A DNA stretch of 50,589 nt from Lactarius indigo. Lineage: Eukaryota > Basidiomycota > Agaricomycetes > Russulales > Russulaceae. Positions 23,025 to 32,441 of this stretch are shown here, piece after piece. The DNA is taken from positions 1 through 50,589 of the forward strand of contig JAFKAC010000238.1 in assembly GCA_025766275.1 (NCBI GenBank). The letters run 5' to 3'. The notes under the pieces were generated by a model. The model was not told the origin of the DNA. It searched no databases and worked only from the letters and a program-made list of their open reading frames with translations. Positions within the stretch are counted from its first letter, which is position 1. Each line of letters starts with the position of its first letter. The position numbers and the translations under genes are program-made.

Positions 23025-24402
23025 ATGTGTTCTCTGAAATCCCAAGCTTACGTTTTCGATGCTAGACCACATTACCCGTTACTCGTCCCGGTGAAGCGCT
23101 ATTGGGTCCCCGAATTCGAGTCGACTGATCCCGACGCCATTACCTTGATCCTCGCCCATGCTCTAAGTTTTACTAAAGAGCACTGGGAGCCACTCTTGGA
23201 GGACTTGTACGGTCAACTGGCAATCACCTCGAGGAACAGCTCGTCCATACCGAAAATCCGTGACGTATGGGCCATCGACTGTCCAAATCATGGTGAAGGC
23301 GCCGTGTTGAACGAAGGGACCTTATTGGATGGATACACTCCGATCTGTAGGTGTCTGTGCAGGGCTTTTTTTCCATACTCGACCTAATTGTGGAGACTCA
23401 CCCAGTTTCGTGGGAGGAATATGCAAGAGCAGTACATTTGGTTTTGAATGGTCTAGGCAAAGGTATAAATGTCGACTTCAAGTCTCGCAACCTAGTTGGG
23501 GTGGGCCACTCTATGGGGATGTCGGCAATGTCGGTTTCTCGCCGGTTCTTTCTTCATGATTTACTGTTGACCCACTTTTCACCGCTGCAGTGTTCTAACC
23601 AGGACGATGTACCCGTTTGTCTCGTGGTCGACAGCGATCCTCGTTGAGCCAATGATTGTTCATCCCGATAATTTTTCTGGAGGGCTTAGATCGCTGCATA
23701 AAGGCGCCCTCAAGCGTAATGACGTATGGCCCAGTCGAGAGGAAGCTCACAAAATTTTACGGGAACGCTTCCTCAAATCATGGGATCCTCGTGTCGTTAA
23801 CATATTCGTCGTATGTATATGTATGCGTTTCTACACCTGATTCTCTGTGCTTAAATTGGGGCAGAAATATGGTCTACGAGAACTCCCCACGTTGGCACAT
23901 CCCGACAAGACACAAGGAGTTACTCTTAGCTGTACGAAAGCTCAGGAATTCGTAAGTCAATGCTTCGTGTTCCACATAGGACGTTCGCGTTGATACCCAT
24001 TCCATGTAGGCTACATATAGCGAAAACGTTGGGCGTCTCAAAGCGCAAAGATTCCTGGCGACTTTCTGCAAGGATGTCCCGACACACGTCGTCTTCGGGG
24101 AAATTGCTGATATAAAGTCCGTTTTTACCTGTTTTTATTTACGAGTTCGTCGCCGCTGATAGATTTTGCGGCGCTTTCTTTAGTCCGGCTGAGAACCGCG
24201 AATTTTTGAAGCAAGTTTCTAGTGACGGCTTCCGGACGACGTCCTTTGTCAGGAACGCGGGGCATCTGGTTAGTCTCCCGATAACGAACCTTCACTTTTC
24301 TGAGCACGTCCCCAATAGGCCGTGTATCAAAACCCGGCAGGTGTGGCCAATGCCATCTTGCATGTGTTGCAAGGTATGCGGGTTGTCCCGTCTAAGTTGT
24401 GA
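23025..24402 (+). CDS. alpha/beta hydrolase with peroxisomal SKL tail, copy A
   Basis: The start at 23025 gives MCSLKSQAYVFDARPHYPL. The oxyanion region is LILAHALSFTKEHWEPLL (about 23148-23201), then VWAIDCPNHGEG (about 23268-23303). The nucleophile elbow is GVGHSMGMSA (about 23501-23530), followed across an intron by YPFVSWSTAILVEPMIV (about 23608-23658). Later exons give KYGLRELPTLAHPDKTQGV, RFLATFCKDVPTHVVFGEI (about 24046-24102) and NAGHL with the likely catalytic His (about 24256). The last exon ends VVPSKL with stop at 24400-24402. SKL is the classic PTS1 signal, so a peroxisomal location is expected. It resembles the Lpx1-like peroxisomal hydrolases. Substrate is unknown. Copy A has Met after the GHSMG motif where copy B has Ala. 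All exons join in frame. Confidence 0.85.
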
Positions 24403-26596
24403 CAAGTACTATACTTGAATAACTGCGACACGAGTACTGTAGCTAGGCGAGGAATGCAATACGTATAACATTATCAAATAAATCGATGCGTGTGTTATGG
24501 AACAGGTGTGAATTCTGGGCTCAGAGAGGAGGGGAGTATGTATGGTGATAGATCAGCGCTCAGCAGCCAAGGTCCCTGACAGGATAAGAAACGAAACGAA
24601 ATAGAGATGGCTAGCGAGGGATCGAGGAATGAGACTGACGCTGGGAATAAAGTTCCACCGCCCAAGTAATATATGGGTTTCTAACACGAAATTCGCCTGG
24701 ATTTTTTTTACTGTCGTGCATGGTCACAGTTGGAGTACTTGTATTAACACCTATATAGAACTTCTACCTTTGCTTATAAACCCGATAACAATAAGAGCTC
24801 TCGGTGACATTATGTATTACGGCTGGACAACTACCAGGGTGTCGGCAAGGGCAAGGGTGTCGGTGTCGATCTGTGTCGACGATGGTGACTGGGGATTTGT
24901 AAGAGGCGAGCGTTCCCATATCGCACTGGTAGCGGCGTTGATAGGTAATCAACCTACAGTGTGCTAGGGTATAAACTTAAAGCCAGCGACTCGACCTAGA
25001 GGGCAACCAACATGGCCGGCTTGATACCTGGAATTTGTAGCCGCATACAGGTTGGACACCGCAAATGTACGCTTAAACTCCAGAGAGAATAAAATTGATA
25101 ATCCATCTACTACAGAAACAATCTCACTGAACGCCAGGGACGTTAATAGGGGCAAATCGGAGGTACGTACTTGACCACAAATGAGAGAACGGCAGTGCGC
25201 GGCGCTAGATTTCTATGCAGTCAATAGCCAAACGCTTGGCCAAACGTACGTAGAACACCCTCTAGATAGGACCCCCAACCCCGCTGGCATGGCTGGCAGT
25301 CACTGGCAGATACTCCCCCCACCCGTGTCGTTCTCACCCACAAACTCCGTGTATAGCATGTATCACGAGTCGGTAACGGCGCTTCAGTTTCTGGGCTCAA
25401 TGCCTGTTAGACGTTGTTGTACAAACAAATAAGTCGCAGCAGCATATGGAACAATACCCTAGGTATGTGCCCAGAAAACCCGCGGCGTAGTTCTCTATCC
25501 GTTATTGCAAAGTGAGGCCCAGTGAGGTTTCAAGTAAAACTGTGACGTATCGTCTGGCCAGCCTTTTCTCGTCTGGTCGGAGAGTAAGTCCCCTACAGTG
25601 TGATTCGAAATGGTGTAGTGTATTATCCAGAGAATGTGCGCCAAAATAGGATCTAGAGACAGTGATACTCTTTCAGAATGGAGCTTACATTTGAGCGACG
25701 ACGCCCTGGCATACTTTGATTCTTGCTTTGGTCACCGGATGAGATAGTTCCACGGCATTGACTGCTCCACAGTCAAATAGATCAATGCGATGCATGAGCT
25801 TGTTCGATTTATCGTTTTATAAGTTTGCTAGTGGCAGTTGCCACCCTCGTAAAGCCGTCTGATCTCATAGCCTTTGACTCAACTCCCGCACTTGTCGTCG
25901 CCAAACGGCTGTGCAAACGAACGAATCCAAATGGAAGAATTATAACATCTGCGAGTGCCATGAATATTGAGAGAAGGTGTTGACAGCCACAGTATCACCC
26001 TGGGCCGAGGACGCTCATGTCGTGAATATCCCCTAGCCCGCAGCTGCTTGTGGTCGAACAAGTACTCATGAGGCGACACGATAGAACCGAGGTGTCACAG
26101 TTGTACGCAGTGGGAGAATTACCGAAGCACGAGGACGAGATTGGGACCTAGAGAACACCAGTAGTAAGTTCGGTAGTGGCAAAGATAGTAAGGCGAAGTT
26201 GTGCAAGTATTCGATTCGGGACCAACAGACCAAGGTTGTGCTATTTACCTGAAGACTGGTAATAGGTGGTGCGTCTCCTCGGAAGTTGTGGGTTAAGCGA
26301 CCTGGCAGAGTATAACCGCTTAAAAAATGAGACGGAGAAATGCCCATCAACACAGGTCACTGACACGTTCCTGACATAACGCAATTGCTAGCGGGGGTCA
26401 CAGTCGCGTGAGGTGAACCAAAGACTGAACAGAGGATCCTTCATAAGTAGTCGTGGTGCAGAACAAGCAAGCGGTAACGTCAATTGAAGATCACGGTACT
26501 ACACAGAGCTTGACCGAGTTCACATGACTACCCTGGTTGCGCTCATGGGCTCTCCACCTTCTCAAACACGTAATTGTCATCGCTATCCCGCTCGAC
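24403..26596. other. gene-free stretch in unit A
   Basis: About 2.2 kb with no reading frame I can support. Large parts match 29417-31094 in unit B, with a roughly 445-bp block (about 24872-25318) and a roughly 75-bp block (about 25880-25955) present only here. No transposase, tRNA or rRNA was recognised. The right end should contain the promoter of the HMG-CoA lyase copy. Confidence 0.45.
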
Positions 26597-27622
26597 ATGT
26601 CTCTCAGAGCGGCCACTAGTACCGTCAGAGCCGTGTTACAGCAAAATTCAAAATGGGGGGCCCCTTGAGTAAAAATGGACGACAGCTGACCTCCAAATTT
26701 GACGTGCGGGGTTCATAGTTAAGTGTAGTCTAAAATTCCTGGGAAATTTAGTATCTCACAAATATATAGTTATAAAATAGTTATTCAGGGTATAAAATAG
26801 TTATTTCAGCAAAGGGCCGGCAAAGTTAAGGTTATCCCACTTAACAGAACACCCTTTCAGGCTCAGCCTGTACGCCTAATGTGGTCGCAAGGGGCCCCCC
26901 ATTTTGGATTTTGCTGTAGTTCCACCTCGACGAATCAATTCGAGACTTTCACTTTCCGCGGCGCGAGTTGGCAAATATTCTACTGCGGCGAGCAACAAAA
27001 TACCAGTGAGGATCGTCGAAGTAGGCCCTTGGGATGGACTTCAAAACGAGAAGACAATTATCCCCCCATAAGTCAAAATCGGACTCATTAACCGGCTCGG
27101 CCGCGCAGGTTCGACGGTCATCGAAGTCGGGAGCTTTGTCAGTCCAAAATGGGTGCCGCAGGTGTGTGTGTTTCCATCCGATATTCCCTCGTGCACTTAT
27201 GTCGTGCAGATGGCCGGCACGGCCGAGATAGTAACCTCCATGGAGAAACTCCCTGGCGTCACATGCCAAGTGCTCGTGCCAAACGAGAAGGGCTTGGAAA
27301 ACGTCGTCAGCCTTCTCGCCGCCCATCGCGGCAAGCCCCCAATCGACGAGATTGCCGTGTTTACTGCCGCTACGGACGCGTTCTCACGCGCCAACACGAA
27401 CGTCACGGTAGCCGAATCACTGAAGCGCATTGCGCCTGTTGTCCGGGGTGCTCTTGACAAGGGCATTAGAGTACGTGGGTATGTCAGCGTGGTGATTGCG
27501 TGTCCGTACAGTGGCAAGGCAGACTACAACAAGGTGCGAGATGTGACGAAGGAGCTACTCGACATGGGATGCTATGAAGTGAGTTTGGGCGATACCACCG
27601 GAATGGGCAACCCAACGAGTGT
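26597..27622 (+). pseudogene. HMG-CoA lyase, copy A, truncated and inactivated
   Basis: A 5' partial copy of the lyase at 31095-32257. From the ATG at 26597 only 14 codons precede a 278-bp MITE. Coding then resumes with VPPRRINSRLSLS. Other damage is visible against the good copy: the catalytic-arginine motif GPRDGLQNE reads GPWDGLQNE (CGG to TGG, about 27033), a CAA codon has become TAA (about 27070), and the gene stops at the duplication junction after MGNPTS, without the catalytic-cysteine exon. The stretch from the second exon to the junction is otherwise very close to the good copy. Confidence 0.93.
26639..26916 (+). mobile_element. MITE with 28-bp inverted repeats and TA target duplication
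   Basis: Non-coding element of 278 bp. The left end (26639-26666) starts CAGCAAAATTCAAAATGGGG and the right end (26889-26916) is its reverse complement with one mismatch. Both sides are flanked by TA (26637-26638 and 26917-26918), while the uninterrupted copy at about 31135 has a single TA. That is the signature of Tc1/mariner-type transposition. Inside is a 15-base motif (TATAAAATAGTTATT) repeated with a 20-bp period at 26771 and 26791. It has no transposase, so it would be moved in trans. Confidence 0.92.
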
Positions 27623-27722
27623 TGATAGATTCGGCCGCGGGAAGCCTGAAGGCGGCTTTGGTTTCGTCAATCTGCTGGAGATTTGTTTGTAGGAGCCTGC
27701 CCGCTACACGGCAACCAAACAT
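27621..27722 (-). pseudogene. OPI10 exon 1 fragment, copy B
   Basis: From the ATG at 27722 ([17 protein letters not shown]) the copy follows OPI10 to ESIN and then runs straight into the antisense of the truncated lyase. It lacks the remaining exons, so it cannot make the protein. Its promoter side is duplicated, so transcription from it is possible. Confidence 0.93.
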
Positions 27723-28038
27723 CGCTTCAGACTCGGAGTTGGAAGAGTTCACCGTTCGCTGTTCACACGACGTTCCAAAAAAACGTACATTCATTCACGC
27801 GTTCACGGGCCGTGTTGACCTACTACTGGTCTAGCAGTACAGTAATGGGCAATCGTATTGGCCTCTTGTATTAACTCACCACCAACATGTCCATATCCCG
27901 CCGAAGCCCGTGTCCGAGTCACCGCAACGTAATTTAACAATCACCGCATGATATTAAACGAACGGGCCCGGGATAAACGTGGTCCGGTCACAAACATTAT
28001 ATAAATCCTTGAACATACTGTAAACGCTTACCAAAGTG

Positions 28039-29416
28039 ATGTGTTCTCTGAAATCCCAAGCTTACGTTTTCGATGCTAGACCACATTACCCGTTACTCGT
28101 CCCGGTGAAGCGCTATTGGGTCCCCGAATTCGAGTCGACTGATCCCGACGCCATTACCTTGATCCTCGCCCATGCTCTAAGTTTTACTAAAGAGCACTGG
28201 GAGCCACTCTTGGAGGACTTGTACGGTCAATTGACAATCATCTCGAGGAACAGCTCGTCCATACCGAAAATCCGTGACGTATGGGCCATCGACTGTCCAA
28301 ATCATGGTGAAGGCGCCGTGTTGAACGAGGGGACCTTGTTGGATGGATACACTCCGGTCTGTAGGTGTCTGTGCAGGGCTTTTTTGCCATACTCGACCTA
28401 ATTGTGGAGACTCACCCAGTTTCGTGGGAGGAATATGCAAGAGCAGTACATTTGGTTTTGAATGGTCTAGGCAAAGGTATAAATGTCGACTTCAAGTCTC
28501 GCAACCTAGTTGGGGTGGGCCACTCTATGGGGGCGTCGGCAATGTCAGTTTCTCGCCGGTTCTTTCTTCATGATTTACTGTTGATCCACTTTTCACCGCT
28601 ACAGTGTTCTAACCAGGACGATGTACCCGTTTGTTTCGTGGTCGACAGCGATCCTCGTTGAGCCAATGATTGTTCATCGCGATAATTTTACTGGAGGGAA
28701 TAAATTTCTGCTTAAAGGCGCCCTCAAGCGTAATGACGTGTGGCCCAGTCGAGAGGAAGCTCACAAACTGTTACGGGAACGCTCCCTCAAATCATGGGAT
28801 CCTCGTGTCGTTAACATATTCGTCGTAAGTATTTATTTCTACACCTGATTCTCTGTGCTTAAATTGGGGCAGAAATATGGTCTACGAGAACTCCCCACGT
28901 TGACACATCCCGACAAGACACAAGGAGTTACTCTTAGCTGTACGAAAGCTCAGGAATTCGTAAGTCAATGCTTCCTGCGCCATGTAGGATGTTCGCGTTG
29001 ATACCCATTCCATGTAGGCTACATATGGCGAAAACGTTGGGCGTCTCAAAGCGCAAAGATTCCTGGCGACTTTCTGCAAGGATGTCCCGACGCACGTCGT
29101 CTTCGGGGAAATTGCTGATATAAAGTGCGCATTTACCTGTTTCGATTTGCGAGTTCGTCGCCGCTGATAGATTTTGCGGCGCTTTCTTTAGTCCAGCTAG
29201 GAACCGCGAATTTGTGAAGCAAGTTTCTAGTGACGGCTTACGGACGACGTCCTTTGTCAGGAACGCGGGGCATCTGGTTAGTCTCCCGATAACGAACCTT
29301 CACTTTTCTGAGTACGTCCCCAATAGGCCGTGCAGCATAACCCGGCAGGTGTGGCCAATGCCATCTTGAATGTGTTGCAAGTGCAAGGTATGCGGGTTGT
29401 CACGTCTAAGTTGTGA
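28039..29416 (+). CDS. alpha/beta hydrolase with peroxisomal SKL tail, copy B
   Basis: Near-identical paralogue of the hydrolase at 23025-24402, with the same start (MCSLKSQAYVFDARPHYPL), exon pattern and TATA-like TATATAA about 40 bp upstream. The nucleophile elbow reads GHSMGASA. The variable exon reads TGGNKFLLKGALKRNDVWP. The C-terminus has a 6-base in-frame gain (VLQVQGMRV) and ends VVTSKL, so the PTS1 signal is retained. I joined all exons without a frame break. Both copies keep the catalytic-type Ser and His and the SKL, which suggests both are functional or only recently duplicated. Confidence 0.85.
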
Positions 29417-31094
29417 CAAGTACTATACTTGAATAACTGCGATAACTGCGATACGTGTACTGTCGCTAGGCAAGGAATGCAATACGTATGATATTATCAA
29501 AAAAATCGATGCGTGTGCTATGGAACAGGTGTGAATTCTGGGCTCAGAGAGGAGGGGAGTATGTTGTGTGGTGATAGATCAGCGCTCAGCAGCCAAGGTC
29601 CTTGACAGGATAAGAAACGAAACGAAATAGAGATGGCCGACGAGAGATTGAGGAATGAGACTGACACTGGGAATGAAACTTCACCGGCTTCACCGCCCAA
29701 GTAATATCTGGGTTTCAAGCGAACACGAAATTCGATCTTTCTACAGTTGTGCATGGTCACAGTTGGAGCACTTGTATCAACACCTATGTAGAGCTGCTAT
29801 TTTTGATAATAAACCCGATAACAACAAGAGCTCAGCGTGACATTATCCATTACGACTCGACGACTGGTCAGCAAGGGCAAGGGTGTCGGTGTCTCTCCAC
29901 CTGCGTCGTTCTCACCCACAAACTCCGTGTATAGCATGTATTACGAGTCGGTAACGGCGCTTCAGTTTCTGGACTCAATGCCTGTTAGACGTTGTTGTAC
30001 AAACAAATAAGTCGCAGCAGCATATAGAATAATACCCTAGGTATGTGCCCAGAAAACCCGCGGCGTAGCTCTCTGTACGTGATTGAAGAGTGAGGCCTAG
30101 CGAGGTTTCAAGTAAAACTGTGACGTATCACCTGGTTGGAGAGTAAATCCCCTATGGTGTGATTCGAAGTGATGTAGTGTATTATCCAGAGAATGTGCGC
30201 CAAAATAGGATCTAGAAACAGTGATGCTCTTTCAGATGAATGGAGCTTACATTTGAGCGACGACGCCCTGGCATACTTTGATTCTTGCTTTGGTCATCAG
30301 ATGAGATAGTTCCACGCCATTGACTGCTCCACAGTCAAATAGATCAATGCGATGCGTGAGCTTGTTCGGTTTATCGTTCTATAAGTTTGCTAGTCCCAAT
30401 TTCCACCCTCGTAAAGCTGTCTGATCTTATAGCCTTTGCGAGTGCCATGGATATTGAGAGAAGGTGTTGACAGCCACAGTATCGCCCTGGGCCGAGGACG
30501 CTCATGTCGTGAATATCCCCTAGCCCGCGGCTGCTTGTGGTCGAACAAGTACTCATGAGGCAACACGATAGAGCCGAGGTGTCACAGTTGTACGCAGTGG
30601 GAGAATTACCGAAGCGCGAAGACGAAATTAGGACCTAGAGAAGACTGGTAGCAAGTTCGGTAGTGGCAAAGATAGAAGGGAGAAGTTGTGCAAGTATCGA
30701 CTAGTATTTGATTCGGGACCAACGAAACCCGGTTGTGCTGTTACCTGGAGACTGGTGATAGGTGGTGCGTCTCCTCGGAAGTTGCGGGTTAAGCGACCTG
30801 GCAGAGTATAACCGCTTAGAAGATGAGATGGAGAAATGCCCATCAACACAGGCAGCTGACACGTTCCTGACATAACGCAATTGCTAGCGGGGGTCACTGT
30901 CGCGTGAGGTGAACCAAAGACTGAAAGAGAGATCCTTCATAGGTAGTCTTGGTGCAGAACAAGCAAGCGGTAACGTCGATTGAAGATCACGGTACTACAC
31001 ACAGAGCTTGACCCAGCTCACATGACTACCCTGGTTGCGCTCACGGGCTCTCCACCTTCTCAAACACGTAATTGTCATCGCTATCCCGCTCGAC
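29417..31094. other. gene-free stretch in unit B
   Basis: About 1.7 kb matching 24403-26596 of unit A, minus two blocks. No convincing gene was found. The right end includes the promoter of the intact HMG-CoA lyase. Confidence 0.45.
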
Positions 31095-32257
31095 ATGTCT
31101 CTCAGAGCGGCCACTAGTACCGTCAGAGCCGTGTTAGTTCCACCTCGACGAATCAATTCAGGACTTTCACTTTCCGTGGCGCGAGTTGGGAAGTATTCTA
31201 CTGCGGCGAACAACAAAATACCAGTGAGGATCGTCGAAGTAGGCCCTCGGGATGGACTTCAAAACGAGAAGACGATCATTCCCCCACAAGTTAAAGTCGG
31301 ACTCATCAATCGCCTCGGCCATGCAGGTTCGACGGTCATTGAAGCTGGGAGTTTTGTCAGTCCGAAGTGGGTGCCGCAGGTGTGTGCGTGTCTATTCGGT
31401 ACTTCCTCATGCGCTTATACTGTGCAGATGGCTGGCACGGCCGAGATAGTAACCTCCATGGAGAAACTTCCTGGCGTCACTTACCAGGTACTCGTGCCAA
31501 ATGAGAAGGGCTTGGAAAACGTCGTCAGCCTTCTCGCCGCCCATCCCGGCAAGCCCCCAATCGACGAGATTGCCGTGTTTACTGCCGCTACGGACGCGTT
31601 CTCGCGCGCCAACACGAACGTCACGGTAGCCGAATCGTTGAAGCGCATTGCGGCTGTTGTCCGAGGTGCTCTTGATAAGGGCATTAGAGTACGTGGGTAT
31701 GTCAGCGTGGTGATTGCGTGTCCGTACAGTGGCAAGGCAGACTACAACAAGGTGCGGGATGTGACGAAGGAGCTACTCGACATGGGATGCTATGAAGTGA
31801 GTTTGGGCGATACCACCGGAATGGGCAACCCAACGAGTGTGAACGAGATGCTCAACGTGACACTCGGCGTGAATCCAGTCGAAAAACTGGCCGGTCACGT
31901 ACGCAGCATTCCACCTTGCGCAATTCTCCTCCTTCTCACTATCTGCTCGCCTAGTTTCACGATACCTTTGGCATGGGAGTCGCCAACTCTATGACTGCAC
32001 TCCACGCGGGTATTCGCACCCTGGACAGTTCTATCGGTGGCCTTGGGGGTTGCCCATACTCTCCAGGGGCTACCGGAAACGTCGCTACAGAGGATATTCT
32101 GTACGCTTTGCAGGATTCTCCTTACTCCGCGCCTGGCGACCTTGAAGCTCTGGTGGATATAGGCTTCTGGATATCAGAAAAGTTAGGGCGTGACAATTCC
32201 AGTCGAGTAGGGAAGGCTGTTCGTGCACGTAGAGAGCAAAAGAGGAATGAAAAATGA
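31095..32257 (+). CDS. HMGCL: hydroxymethylglutaryl-CoA lyase, mitochondrial
   Basis: Cleaves HMG-CoA to acetoacetate and acetyl-CoA, the last step of leucine breakdown. The start at 31095 opens an Arg/Ser/Ala-rich mitochondrial presequence (MSLRAATSTVRAVLVPPRR). The catalytic motif GPRDGLQNE is at about 31247-31273. Next come FVSPKWVPQ, VLVPNEKGLENV, YVSVVIACPYSG, EVSLGDTTGMGNP (about 31794-31832) and, after an intron, FHDTFGMGVANSM (metal and substrate site, about 31956-31995). The cysteine loop is GGCPYSPGATGNVATED (about 32045-32095). The stop is at 32257. The 48-bp first intron (about 31381-31428) is a multiple of three without a stop. This is the full copy; a truncated one lies at 26597-27622. 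No C-terminal peroxisomal signal is present (ends RNEK). Confidence 0.95.
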
Positions 32258-32441
32258 TATTTTGTGACCTGTATTTCGGATTGCAGGAGTTGCTACAGGA
32301 TATGAGCGGGCCGAGGAATAGCCAATCCTGGCATTTTCCGATGATAATTTCTCTCCTCTCACAAAACGCGAGCGCCAACGCGCACTGAGTCGCTCGACTC
32401 AAATCGTATACACTGGCAGCAAACAAGAGTCACGCAGCGCT

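Larger units (their letters stand above)
22254..27622 (+). repeat. tandem segmental duplication, unit A
   Basis: Unit A starts inside OPI10 exon 1 and ends inside the HMG-CoA lyase gene. It is repeated directly as unit B (27621-31840). Order in both: OPI10 5' end (-), alpha/beta hydrolase (+), a long gene-free stretch, HMG-CoA lyase 5' part (+). Unit A is longer. It has about 355 bp at 22491-22845, about 445 bp near 24872-25318 and about 75 bp near 25880-25955 that unit B lacks, plus a 278-bp MITE. The aligned parts are highly similar over genes and spacer alike, and most differences I compared are transitions. Confidence 0.93.
27621..31840 (+). repeat. tandem segmental duplication, unit B
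   Basis: Direct repeat of unit A (22254-27622). The junction overlaps by two bases, GT at 27621-27622, which match both the lyase side (ends at 31840 in the full gene) and the OPI10 side (begins at 22254). Unit B is shorter through several deletions and lacks the MITE. Confidence 0.93.

Noticed and set aside
30371..30851. Two-exon reading frame on the minus strand in the gene-free stretch of unit B (starts MGISPSHLLSGYTL), also visible in unit A
   Set aside because: Most differences between the copies would change amino acids, and unit A has a stop in the second exon, so there is no sign of coding constraint.
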